The position numbers were made by a program, and so were the translations under genes. The notes beneath the pieces are model-generated. The model was not told the origin of the DNA. It saw only the letters and a program-made list of their open reading frames with translations, and did no database searches. A stretch of 64,000 nt of DNA from Daphnia pulex (taxonomy: Eukaryota; Arthropoda; Branchiopoda; Diplostraca; Daphniidae): assembly GCF_021134715.1 (NCBI RefSeq), contig NC_060026.1:13507001-13571000 (forward strand), read 5' to 3'. Positions 21,401-34,900 of this stretch are shown here, one piece after another (the first letter of the stretch is position 1; each line of letters opens with the position of its first letter).

Positions 21401-23264
21401 TACTTCTACCGCGCATTCGCTTTTAACCGGTTTTGCTTCATCCTCGACAGAAATGGTTTCTGTCTTGCTTGGATTATCTGCTAGCGGATCGGTAGCGCAA
21501 GGCGCTACATCCTTCGACTCTTCTTCGCTACACTTTTCAACAAGGGTTACAGTGACAACGGGCTTGTGGGGTTCAGGGTCTTCCTGTTTAACATTCAACG
21601 AAGGATGTTCAACATTTTCTTTAGGTTTTTCCGATTTGTGTGCTAAAGATTTTTCAGCCGAGGCCGAAGCTGCAGCTTCTTCCTCTCTTTCTTTCTCTGA
21701 CCAGACCTCGACAAGACGGGGAAAGACTCCTTCTTCTTCTTCTTCGTCGTCGTCCTCCTCATCCTCAGACACATCGGTGGGTGGAGGTTTCACACTATGC
21801 GCCTTTTGTCCTCGCAATACTCGTCCGTCTTTCTTTACGGGGGAAGGAGTTTCTACCTTAACCGGTGAAGGGATTTCTTTTTTTACCGGTGAGGGTTCTT
21901 TCTTAACAGGTGAAATCTCTTTCTCTTTTTCCACCTTCAAATTGATGGCTTCACCATAGAGACTGGAAGGCGGTGGATCCCGCCTTTCTGATGTCCCACT
22001 CCCTTGATATCTATCCACATGGTCTGCAATTGAAAATTGTCCGGTATCCGACTTACCAGGACCCTTACTAGAGGCAGGCTGCTGAACATATTTGAGTAGC
22101 TTATGTTTACGGGTCTGGGGAGTCATGGATTCTTCCTCCTCACCGGTGGTATCACTCTCGTGTCTCGCCCCGTCTTCATCTCGCTTTTCTTGTGGTGGAG
22201 TGGAGTAAGGCATCGACTCTGGTGTTTGAAAATCCAGTGCGGATTTGTGCGCTTTTGGCGTAGATGTAGACTCTTCGTTTTTCCTACATTAACATACACT
22301 GTGTTGAGTAAATGTTATTTTTTATTTGAAATTACTTTAGAACTTACTTTGGCCTCATGGCTTTTCTGGGAGATTTTTTGGTTGGAGATACATCAGACGC
22401 TTCATCCTCGTCTTGAGTTGTTTCTTCAGCACTAGCTTCTGATTCACGCTTCTTTTCTTCATATTGTTTCTTGGCTTCTCTTTGTACTTGGAACCTGGCC
22501 TGCTGTGCAGCCAAGTATTCACGAATGAAATCATTTTCAGTTTCATTGCATAGCTAACATGATGAAAGATCATTTAAAAATTGTCTGTAGATCAGTGCAA
22601 ACAAATGTGATAAGAGTACTTACCGAAAGGTTTGGAACATGCTCTTCATCAGCTAAGGCAGCCTCGCGGTCTTCCTCTAATTGCAGGTGCTAATGAAGAA
22701 ACAAATGCAACAAAAGTTTAGCTTACTTCAGAATCCTTCTTATATAATAAACTAAAAAGAAGTTTGGCTCCTAGTCTTATCATATTGCATTATCATTCAT
22801 GTGGGATTTCATTTAAAGTCAGAAGATGGAGTGATGAAATCCAAACATATGTTAGTTCAAATATAGCCTGTAGGGGGTCTGAAATGTAAACAAAATTTGT
22901 TTCTGCTTAAAAAAAAGGGAAAAAAATTGCAATGCTACCAGAATATGAGGTTAAGACTTAATATCCTATATTGATTTGCTTAATGACAGATCCCCCCCCC
23001 CCCATGGCGACACACGCTGAAAGCGTCTGTTTGCGTCGAGGGGGATGGGCTAACAACAAAACCCGGAGCTAGAGGACGGGAAACACATTAGCGGTTTTTT
23101 CAAGTTAAAAGAATATTTACCAATCTGAGCCGCTCTAGCAAATCCTTTTTGCTTCCTGATTTCGGGAGGCTCCTTTTTTCTAGTTCCTGTTTCAAATCAA
23201 CGACGCGTAGGGATGAAATAGGTTTCCCCCCAACACATAACTCTCTTCCCCGATTGTCCGCCAT
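18412..23264 (-). CDS. ACIN1: Acinus (apoptotic chromatin condensation inducer), ASAP-complex scaffold
   Basis: Eight exons on the minus strand: 23264-23121, 22689-22624, 22553-22348, 22283-20711, 20262-20027, 19960-19681, 19613-19209, 19143-18412; 1,213 residues. Exon 1 encodes a SAP DNA-binding motif ([20 protein letters not shown]). The long acidic middle has repeated SPVKKE motifs and five copies of an 11-residue unit. An RRM-like fold near residues 925-1010 ([20 protein letters not shown]) is followed at about 1091 by the RNPS1-SAP18 binding motif [20 protein letters not shown] and an Arg/Glu/Ser-rich tail. Acinus joins RNPS1 and SAP18 in the ASAP complex, which works with the exon junction complex in splicing control. 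Confidence 0.94.
20777..20941 (-). repeat. 33-bp minisatellite inside Acinus exon 4
   Basis: Five almost perfect tandem copies of a 33-bp unit, encoding five copies of [11 protein letters not shown]. The unit length keeps the frame, so copy number could vary freely. Confidence 0.95.
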
Positions 23265-24329
23265 CGTTTTCCTGTGAAGAATCAAGTGTGATGCTAGCTA
23301 TCTCAGGCCAGCGCATTCGCTCGGCGACGTTTGTACAGCGCACCTAGCGGTAGCTTCGCGCAACACGTCATAAACATCAAGTCCTACTCCTTCAGTCCTG
23401 CTGCTGGTCTATATTTACTGCATCTACAGTCTACACGATGATATACGTTTAAAAAAAATAATGTCTGGTCATATTTAAATAAACAGCAATTAAAATTCAA
23501 CCAACTATACGTATTGGATTACTTAGAAGTATTTTGTTTAGATTAATCCTTACTGTTGCTGTTGAAACGGTTTTTGCCTGCACACGACTAATAGGGTCAA
23601 CACGAACACAAGCAAAGTAGAGCAACGACTGTGCAGTTTGAAACAGCTTTAGTAGAAATAGCAACTGCAATGGGAACAAGGGGGTAATTAAGATATGGAG
23701 GGTCAGGTCCAATCAAAAGTCCAATGATTCATGAAAGGTAGAGCTCAATGACCCGTACCCTGTTGTTTCTAGTTTCTAACGAACAATTTATTTTCCCCAT
23801 GATACAAAAATAAGCATTATTTATTCATTGTTAGCAGCAGAGCAATTTCCTCTGGAAACACAATCATTCACACAAATGCAGTGTGACCTACTTTGAAGAG
23901 GATTCCTTAACAAACCTACAACTGCTTGCTACTTCTTATTAGTTGAAAATTTGAAATAGACTATTGTGCAATTGAAATGAAAAGCTTTTTTCAATTCAAT
24001 TTCATCCAAAACAAAATTAACTCTGCTATTACATCAAATAACTGCGCCACTTTTTACCTGCTATTTTATTGGTTGCCAAGTTTAGACATTCCCCTTAAAT
24101 TGTCGATCAAATATAAATTACTTATTTCCCACTAAATTATTTTAACTCATGTTATAGAATTATGAAGATGATGAATAACCGAAAATGTTTTCATTAAAAT
24201 TTTTCTCACCGACTACTTGACAATGCTGATGCTCAGCAGGAAATCCAGTCGGAGGAAATCACCAATTGCCAATTGCAGACGTGCAATTCTGTCCGGTTTC
24301 ATACTTTCATTGGTTCCGGTCAGCACAAC
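23265..24329. other. Head-to-head spacer of Acinus and GOT2
   Basis: AT-rich region with no supported exon. It must contain the promoters of both flanking genes. Confidence 0.45.
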
Positions 24330-26074
<1,745 letters not shown>

Positions 26075-26522
26075 AGAGCTCCAAAATGTCCCTCCGATGA
26101 TATTCTAGGATATGTAATCCTGTTTATCAGCTAGCTGCATCATAGTCAACTGTCGGATCACCACGGTATGGAGACCTGCAATCGCCCTTGGAACCCCCCC
26201 ACTCCTTAATGGATGTTATCCTTCCCGGTTATTATTTCCACTTGTTTACTTTAATGGTTATGGTAGTCCTCGAACTTTTAGCGATCGGAGAAGATAAGTC
26301 ACCACTGGATGGGACATCCGAGTATATCTTTAATCATATACAATTCTGTTCATGAATACAGATGGTGATAGTCTTGTCGGTTGACGACCCAACTAAACTC
26401 TCTGTGAATTCAATTTATTTTCTTTGATTGTACTTTTGAGACATGGGTAACGTTAATGATGTGTGATTAAATGTTAATTAATGTTTGTCGAGTATTCATG
26501 TAGTGAGGAAGGTTCTTCCACT
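26075..26522. other. Tail-to-tail spacer of GOT2 and the membrane-protein gene
   Basis: 3' UTR sequence of two convergent genes. No other feature seen. Confidence 0.45.
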
Positions 26523-27191
26523 TCAAGCCGTCGTCGATTGTAGTCGCCGACTTCGTGATTTGGGACGGCGGTTACCTTCTTCTACTTCCGCTCGTCTTGA
26601 ACCTATTGAAGAACAGGTTGGATATAGGAAAGGTATTAAAGGTTTAATGGTATTGTTTTTAAACGAACTAAATTGACGCGCTGAAGCACGGTGACTGAAC
26701 CTAGACGGTGTAGAATGTGGAACTGATGGTTTGGGTGTTGGAATAGCATTGCGGACGGAAGGTGCCGACGAACAACTCGTTGATCGAGTGTGTTGGCTTG
26801 CGCCAGGACGTGATCGTTCCAATCCGCCCCAGTCGAACTCTTCTTGCTCTACATGTTTCCATCTGGAATTTAAATAGTTGAAACTGAATTCTTATTGAAT
26901 TAATTGCTAATTTAAGCACCTGTTGCGACAGGATTTAATGAGGAGTGTGATAATAGCTGCTGTTCCAGCTGTGATCCATGCGATGAGTAACCAGAGAAGA
27001 ACGCCATCAACGCAAAGCACAACCGGACTAGATATATTGTTACTTTCAGCCGGTGTGACGGCTGGTGTTGTTCGATTGATGATGTTATTCGATAAACCGC
27101 CTCCTTGCATCCGAGTGGAATTCCGGGTATGAGCTTCGTAAAGGTTGGTTGTTGCAGCTGGATAGAAAGCGGCGATGGGTAATTTCGACAT
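26523..27191 (-). CDS. Uncharacterised single-pass membrane protein
   Basis: Two exons on the minus strand, 27191-26920 and 26862-26523, joined in phase to 203 residues. The N-terminus lacks a signal peptide but has Asn-X-Ser/Thr sites (NST, NRT, NIS). One strong membrane segment covers about residues 58-85 (VVLCVDGVLLWLLIAWITAG). It is followed by a basic stop-transfer (KSCRNRWK) and a Ser/Pro/Arg-rich tail ending RRPKSRSRRLQ. This suggests a type III topology with the N-terminus outside. I do not recognise a family. Two exons with a matching phase and a good membrane segment support a real gene. Confidence 0.6.
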
Positions 27192-28335
27192 TGTAATGTA
27201 TTCCTTTTTTTATTGATTCAACTGATATTCATAACTCCTCCAACTGAACCGCCTTTGTGAAGCCAAAAACCAAACACCAAGTGAAATAAAGAAACACGAG
27301 CCCAACCAATTCTAACCGAAGACAGAACTCGACTGGACGTCCGAACGGTCTCGGCTTGAGAGGCAACCGTTCGCTCCTCTGCAGGGAGTAGGCTACCTGC
27401 TCTGCGTAAAAGAAGATTTCAAAGAAAGAGAAATGCTGTTGTTTTTCTTCTCAACAGCTTGTCCCGCAAGAGTGTTTAAAGCGCCAGCTGCTAATAGCCG
27501 AGCCCATGCAATGCGTACTAACTTGTGTTTTGGTGCTAGAAATAGGAAATAATCATCATAAATGGACTTATTTGTTGCAGCATCGCATTTCAGTCCCCCC
27601 CGCCGGAGGCCTTTTTAAATAGTCAAAAGTCGCAACGGTTCATCTCAGCTGCAAATCCTCTTCATTCTTGTTCCCTTTTATAAGATTTCTATGTCTTTTC
27701 AGTTTTTTGATAAAAAGCTTTGATTCAGGAAGGTTTTCCAGCCGGCGACCACCAACGACCTCCCAAGTATTCGCTTCCGAGTTAAGTAACATGACGTTGA
27801 AGGAAATGTACAATGAATAAAAGTCAATGGAATGTAAAAAAAATGAACGTGAAAAATTCCCCTCATCTGTAGATGAAAGTGCAATAACATTTTCGCAGTC
27901 CGTAAAACTTTACGAGCTATTGACGAATTCCTATGTTAAGCGTAACATTTTTACGATCGTTTGGTAATTAACATTATTTCTTTTTATTATCAGATCCATT
28001 TGGAAAATCTCAACGACGTGTTTTTATTATTAGCGCTCCAATCTTCCAAGAAATTTACCGGTACGTTTTAATTTTTTTTTTTTTTGTAAATCTTAAAATG
28101 AAATTTCAGTTTTTGTGTCTTGTATTTTCTGTTCGTCTCCCGTTGACAAAATAAGTGTATATGTTCCATTCTCTTGGAATTGAACTGAGAAAACAATTTG
28201 AGTCGAGTGGTAATGGTTAAAGAGTGGTTTGGGCGACGAAATCCGGGGCGGAAACAAGTGGGTAGAAGGGCGGCAGATTATTTTATTATTTATGATTGTT
28301 TCTTGAACAGTTGATTATTAAGGCATAGGTGGTGC
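27192..28335. other. Intergenic region
   Basis: 5' flank of the membrane-protein gene and 3' flank of the phospholipase gene. No supported exon. A short 5S-rRNA-like stretch near 27730-27790 was judged too weak to call. Confidence 0.4.
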
Positions 28336-31300
28336 TCATTGGCCGCGCAGAATCGGATGTTTGATTCGATTGCGGTGCTTGCGTAATCGGTTTCCCTTCA
28401 GTTTGGCGTTGATCATGTGTTTGGCGAAACAGGAGGCTGCAATCCGATCGCATTCGCAAGTCATGTCGGCGCACCTGTCACCTGTTCTGACTGAAATTCA
28501 ACACATTCAAAAGAAACAGAAATGATTACAGACAATGTCTGTCCGGCCACTGGGCGGATGCGACGGTAAGTGTGTCTAAAAGAAAACTTCTTGTCTCATG
28601 TTACGGTATCGTGATTAAGAGTTTACAAATTCCCGTTAGGGATTTTGATCAAACAAATTGTCCAACACAATTTTCGGGAAACCACAAAAGTCTAAGATAG
28701 ATAATCCTGTCACAATTTCATTTTAATTCTACCTGCGAGCTATGGGTTTTTGTTTGTTTATCAAAGGTGTCGGACATTTTGTTTGTTTCTAGATTTCGAA
28801 ATAATTCCGGGAAATCAAAAATTTCCAATGCCGGAAAACAGATTTAAGACAAATGTGAATTCCCATTCTTTTGATTTTCTTAAATCGATTTGAACCAAAA
28901 TTCCTGTAGAACTCCGTCGCTTCCATTACATCTGTAGGGAGATGTGAACCGTTTTCTTTACGGTGTCGATGAAATTTGAATTTCACCGCGCGCTAAAAGT
29001 GCTACACGCTGTCGGAAATGTTATCCATCTGCTGCTGCTGCTTGCGTTTACTATGCAATTGTACGTCGGCGCCAGATGGCTGAGCTCCTCATCAAATTAT
29101 ACACGGCATTCACCTCCCTCCGGCTCCGATTATGCCCGAGTCGAAAGGTGAACGGTCGGAAGAAGGTGCTGGTGAACCATCAAAAACACACACACACTGG
29201 ATGGTCCATCAACAACAGCATGTGTAAATCATTTATTCTCTAGACTCTTAGAAAAACGGGACTAGAGAAAAGAATTTTTTGGAGAGAATCGTGTCATTCG
29301 CTAGCGAAAGTGTGCGGGTTGACGTCATAGTCCCTACATATTTCATCTCAGTTTCCTTATTCCTTTTGTTTTTTAATAATTTTGTTTTTTTTTTCTCATT
29401 CTTTCACCAGCACTTTCTTCTTTTCTCTTTTATGTTAACCGCCTTCGTCTGCCTCGACACTGGTTTTTGGATCTCTATTTCGAAAGCCGATTCGAAAATT
29501 TTTCCGATTGGAAAAAGAATTTTGATTTTTATACGTACGGCAGTAAGCTTGTTTCCGGTCCTCTACCCATCGCCAAGCATAGTGAACCTAAAAGGTAAAA
29601 AAAAATTAATTAAATTCATTTAAATCTAATACGCGTAGTGGAATGATTTTACTGAATATGGAGTCTGGAAAATGCCTTTGCACGGAAGTCTTTCCACGTC
29701 ACCGTAACATTTATCGTGAGTCATGCTGGAAAGAGAGATCAAACGATTAAATGATTGCGTCGTGTTATATCAGATTAAGATAATTAATTATGCAAATTAC
29801 CAGCATTGGTCAATGTTGTCTAGCGCCGGTCCCATACCACCAGATCCGCACCTGCAATTAATGAATTAACCGAAATCACGATTTTACAACGTTTCAAATG
29901 CCATCTAGTAGTCGAGTATGAAACCGCGACGAAAAGAAAAGGTCGTGATTGAAACAAATTGATTTCCGATCCAATTAAAAATGAATCAAGGGGTGACCGT
30001 GGAAATCAATTAGTTTGGAAAGGAAATGCGACGAAGAAACCCGAGATTCGTTTAGAAAGTTTATTTTTAAAATAAGATAATATCGTACCAATTTCCGTAG
30101 TAAAGTAGACGCAGAGGACTGGCGCGAGTGTAGAGGATCACCTTGAACATTTCAAAAAAGGATAATCGTTAATGGTCGTAACATTAGTCGTTCGTCCACC
30201 AAACTCTCTCTCATCAATTACCCTAATCTTTTCAAAAAAATTGAATTCAATCAAAAGAAAGAAACTCTTGTAACGTTAGGAAGACAGAGCTACGGTACTG
30301 ATAAGATGAAGGTCAACGAACACGTATATAGAAAATATCCTTACCATGCCACCGAATTGAGGAATGCTGCGCCGCTCAACCTGCCAAAAGCATCAACACG
30401 TTATCGCTCGTCGTGGGGGTATCAAACAACAATAATAATAACACAACCCGTCCAACAAGTTTTCCGTCAGCCGGAAGGGTAAAAAGAAAAGACAAAAAGG
30501 CAAGAATGGATTATATAGTATAGAAGTTGTTTTTTCCATAGTAGATAACACTAATCACCCCCAGCTGCTGAGTAGCTAACGTGCTTGTGACACAGCCAAT
30601 GGCATTCATTTTGTTTTTTCCCCCTACAGAGCTGCAGGTGAATCAGAATTAGACCAAGACCGAAAAAAGATTCTCATTTTTGTTGAAATGAGCAAAGGGC
30701 GGATGGAATTGACATTCCTTTTATTTGGCCTAGCGTGACTGGGATTTCTGTCTATCCTCGTTTTTATTATTTTCTTCTTGTCCTCGACGCATAATGAACT
30801 TGTCGACGAGGAAATGACAGACATGTGGGTGACGGCAGACCTGACGTCACACGTACAAATCGAAATGGATAACGTTATTTTTCAAGAAACAAAAGATTTC
30901 CCCGTATACGTGTATTGTAACACGACATGCATTCATTAAGAAAGAAGTGCCAGAAATGTAGAAAAATGGAGTGAGAGGGTGTGAAAATGAAATTCAGGAA
31001 CTTTGTGTTAGTGTACCATGGGTAAGTCGTTCATAATCATTTCTCCGTTGGTGATGACGAAAGGCGTTCGGGTTTGGACGACTTCGATGGTGGCCGACGT
31101 TTCCTCAGCCTCGCCATTAACTAATTGATTTCTCCTTCTTTGGCGGGTCAGGTTATCTCGCAGGAGCTGGGCCAGTTCGGCGGAAGAAACCGGAGAAGCC
31201 AGAGCAGTCGACGGAGGACTACCCCCTGGAATTTGAAATTGGCGCCTTGGATTATTATTACGGCGACTGATGGCCGATGATGGATGGGCCGCTGGCTCTT

Positions 31301-31902
31301 TTCGACGGAAGAATAAAGCTCTGCCTTCCGGTTGGTGGTGCTCTTGGGCCGTGCTCCGCAACACCCTAAGATGGATGTGAGAGTCGGCGAAGCGTGACCA
31401 CGACTGGCCAGCAGTCAGGTTGTTATTTTCATCCGTCACTTCGTCCGACTTGATGGTTTTCCCCTCGCCGCTGTTGGACAAATCGCGGCCCTCGAGCGCG
31501 TCTGGATTCTCTTCCGGCCGCGCCAAGTACGACAGAATAACGGAAAGGAAAGCTTGTCGCTGGACCTGCAGCGATTCGGCGGCGACCAGCGCCGATGGTG
31601 TCATGAACGATGACTCTGTTGACGTCGTCGTCGTCGTCACAGTGCTGTTATTCCGGGCGTGCCCAATCCTCACCAAATTACGAATCCTTCCCGATTCCGT
31701 TGTGTTGCTCCCTGCGACCGCCAACACCACCAGCACTGCAGCACATTAACACATTAAAAAGACCCCACAAAAATTGGTTTTTCTCAAATCATTTGAAACC
31801 AAAAATAAAAGAATAACGATCATCGATCAAAAACAAAAATTCGAACTTACGTAAAATCGCGGATGTTAACCGCTTCTTTATCCTTGGACATTTGAACGGC
31901 AT
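28336..31902 (-). CDS. Secreted phospholipase A2 with a long N-terminal region
   Basis: Eight exons on the minus strand: 31902-31851, 31735-31017, 30380-30345, 30141-30089, 29851-29801, 29725-29653, 29587-29535, 28474-28336; all phases join to 391 residues. Exon 1 plus the start of exon 2 give a basic, hydrophobic signal peptide (MPFKCPRIKKRL, LLLVVLAVAG). Exon 2 encodes about 230 unrecognised residues rich in Ser, Thr and Arg with several dibasic sites. Six short exons then build a classical calcium-dependent PLA2: SIPQFGGM, calcium loop WCGSGG (288-292), catalytic CCMTHDKCY with H307 and D308, then CECDRIAASCF with D355. Ten cysteines fit the conserved core; the usual Cys of YGCYCG is Asn. 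The PLA2 exons are secure. The link from exon 2 (donor ATG|GTACAC, then a 636-bp intron) is less so: without it exon 2 ends at a stop at 31008. Confidence 0.83.
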
Positions 31903-34900
31903 TCCGAATTGAAATGTCTTTTACTTCAAATTTCAGAAAAATATAACTTGCACTGCGAATGAAATATGTCGAGATCTGCTGGAGCGGCGGAAATCGACCA
32001 CCAGTCACAACGGCGATCTGATGGCTTCTCTCTTCTGGAAATAAGAAACCCCCAAAAAGTTGGGAGCAGAGAGAAACGAAACAATAGCGAACGAGAAGAA
32101 ACGTCCGATAGAAGGAAAAGCAGCGCGTCTCTACCGGTCCGTGAACTGAAAAACTGCAAAAAAAAGGGGAAGAAAACAAACCCCAGCTTACAAAGGAGAA
32201 AGTGAAACCGACTGCATAGAGACATACGACTATATTTGGTCATTGATCACACACCTAGTATACATACTATGTATACGTGAACCAAAAACAAAAAAAAAAT
32301 TGAGTAATTGCCAGACCGCTAAGGCGAAAGAGATGGGCATCGAAATTTTCTAATTTGGAAGGCGTAAGTGATTGCTAGTGCAGCACGTGACGAATAAAGG
32401 AGATTGTGTGTGTGTTTTTTCCTTCGGGCAGCAGGTTCCATTTTGCGCATAGGAACTGGGAAAATATAGGTAACTAGGTGGATGCGGATGAGCGGATATC
32501 CCGTTATGAAATTAATTTTTTCAACGTTCGCAGAAAAGGTGTGCGGAACTGCGGATGAAATTTGTGCAGTAATTAATTTCACTTTTCAATTATTAATCGA
32601 TTGATCATTAGGTTAACAAGAATATCGAATGGAATAACTTTCTAGGCAATTGTGAAAATAAGTCGAATCACGGATACCAGTTTTCGGGAAATCAATTCCG
32701 CGTTTGATTTGAGCCCAATTTTTTTGTTTCTTAACCAAAAGAGAAATTATCATTTTGGTTGTGTACATATGCAACAACGACGTAAATTCTCAACAAACTT
32801 TCTCTTGGAAAAATAAGAAAAAAAAAAGCAACTGGGTCCTCTCTCCGATTTCTCCTGGCTGACTTTTATTCTTTTGGCAGAAAGTGACGTTGTTTAGGTG
32901 CGTCGCGTTGCTGGCACAAATACCCTCATTCCCGGGGGTTGGAAGAGAGATAGCACTAGAAAATAAAAGTGCTCCGACAAGAAATCTTAGACATTATTTG
33001 ACTTTCCCTTTTAACTTTCTTGTGGCGGCTGCAATTTGAATAAGTCCCGATTGTGCGTTTAATTGATTGATTGATAAAATTTCACGTGACATTTTCTTAT
33101 TCACCAAATTTGATATTTTCCCCTTTTTATTTTCAGGGCATTGACCACTGGAATTTTTTTGGCGGAGCGTTTTGGCTAAAGGCTTCGTGAAACAGCAACA
33201 CTCGAATGATGGCCTCGAGGATACGCAGACACCACTCACGCAAGAGCAGAGGGTGCGGCACGCCATTCATCCGGATAGCGGGAGGAATGTTTTCACGAGC
33301 AGACCACGCCAGGTGTAAAAGAAAAAAAGAAAAAAATCAAAATGTTGTTGAACCATCTGTCGGAATCAATTTCAAATGGGTAAAAATAAAAAGTTCAACC
33401 GTATTCACGCTTGGTCGCATTGAATAACATCGAAAACATTTTACTGGTTATTATCTTTGTGGAGATTGTACACATACTTAATTCTAAATTTTTGAGTTGC
33501 TGTTGTTGTCCGCTCCGGGGTTACACACCGTATCAATAAGCAACAACCGGATGCAACAACAACAACAACCGCTTAGCCGTATATAGTAATAATAATCATT
33601 ATTTTATTTTTTTTCACGAGACGCGGCGTGCAGAATGCTTTTGTCTCGGCTCTTTTATATACGTGGCTGTTCCACCATGACCATTTGTTCCAGCCATTCA
33701 ATTCTGATTATATCAGGCTAGCTTGTTTATTTGAATATCTCACACACATATCTCCCATGTTTAGTTCACGGCGTCAATGTCCAGCTGCCCAAACAGTGAT
33801 AGATTCACCATCAACGGTGAAAGATGGATCTCTTCTTCGTTCCTCTGGGCCCAACAACCTAAACTGTAAAAACGTGAAAGACCAAAAATACTGGGAGGAT
33901 TATTATTTTTTTATTTATTTTTTTTTTTTGTGCTGCTGGCTGAGCCTCCTGATGAAGCTATAGCTCCTAGCTAGACTACGAAGGGGGGAAAAAATCCGGT
34001 AAATTTTTGGCACGACGACAAAGAGCTCCCTCTTCTTCTTAGCACCGACTTATTTCAGTCCACCTCTTGAACTCGACTCTTTTTGTCACGCGTGAGCCAT
34101 TAGGCGCGAGGAGACGAGGAAAATATATACACTCGAGGAGGAGGGGAGTGAGGGAAACAGACGGCAGTAAGGAACAAGATCACGTCGGGTCTTTGCGGTC
34201 GTTCTTCTGTCTCTCCCGAGCGTTTCGTGTTGTCATTTTCTTCCAATTGAAAAATCTACCGAGCCAGCCACCACCGCCAACCGAAAAAACATTTCTTTTG
34301 TGGTATATTTTATTATTCACTACGGTTCATTTTTTTTTTTTTTTCCAGCTCGTATTTTTCTTTTTATTTATTTTTTGTCGTGACATTTTGTTCAACACAA
34401 AATAAAATCTGGCAATCACACAGAGTTGAATTGATGACCGGTAGGTGGCTCTGCACGTGGTCAAAAAGTTTGACGTTTGGCTGGGGCATGGAGAAAAAAA
34501 AATAAGTTTCTCATTTCTCCTTCGGGCTTGCGCTGGTAGTGCAGCTGGAATATAAAGGAAAAGAGGGGAAAAAGAAGAAGAAGAAGTAAGAAAAAAAGGT
34601 GGGCTTGTTTCTAGCTGCACCGGGTGTAAATGCTGTGCTGTCATGTAAAAAGGAAAGAAAAGCCCTGCGGATTTGGAAACTCGACCGTGTTTGCAATCAG
34701 AGAGTCTCAGACTTCTCTCTCCAACTGTGTGTGTTGTGAGCTCAGAGTGTCCGGCAGCGGAGTAATTAGACGCTCCGAGTTGCTGGCTCTGTTAAAAGAC
34801 GAGCTGCTGTGTGTGGTGTTGAAGAAGAAGAAGAAAAGGGTGTTCTCTCGTTCGTTCGTTCGTGCCAGTCACGGCACACACACAAGACTGTGTGGAAAAG

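Noticed and set aside
27725-27790. Stretch resembling the 3' half of 5S rRNA on the minus strand
   Set aside because: Only scattered matches such as TACTTGG, with an extra insert; no complete gene or promoter boxes.
28963-29151. 62-codon plus-strand frame with a hydrophobic stretch
   Set aside because: It lies in the last intron of the minus-strand phospholipase gene and has no supporting context.
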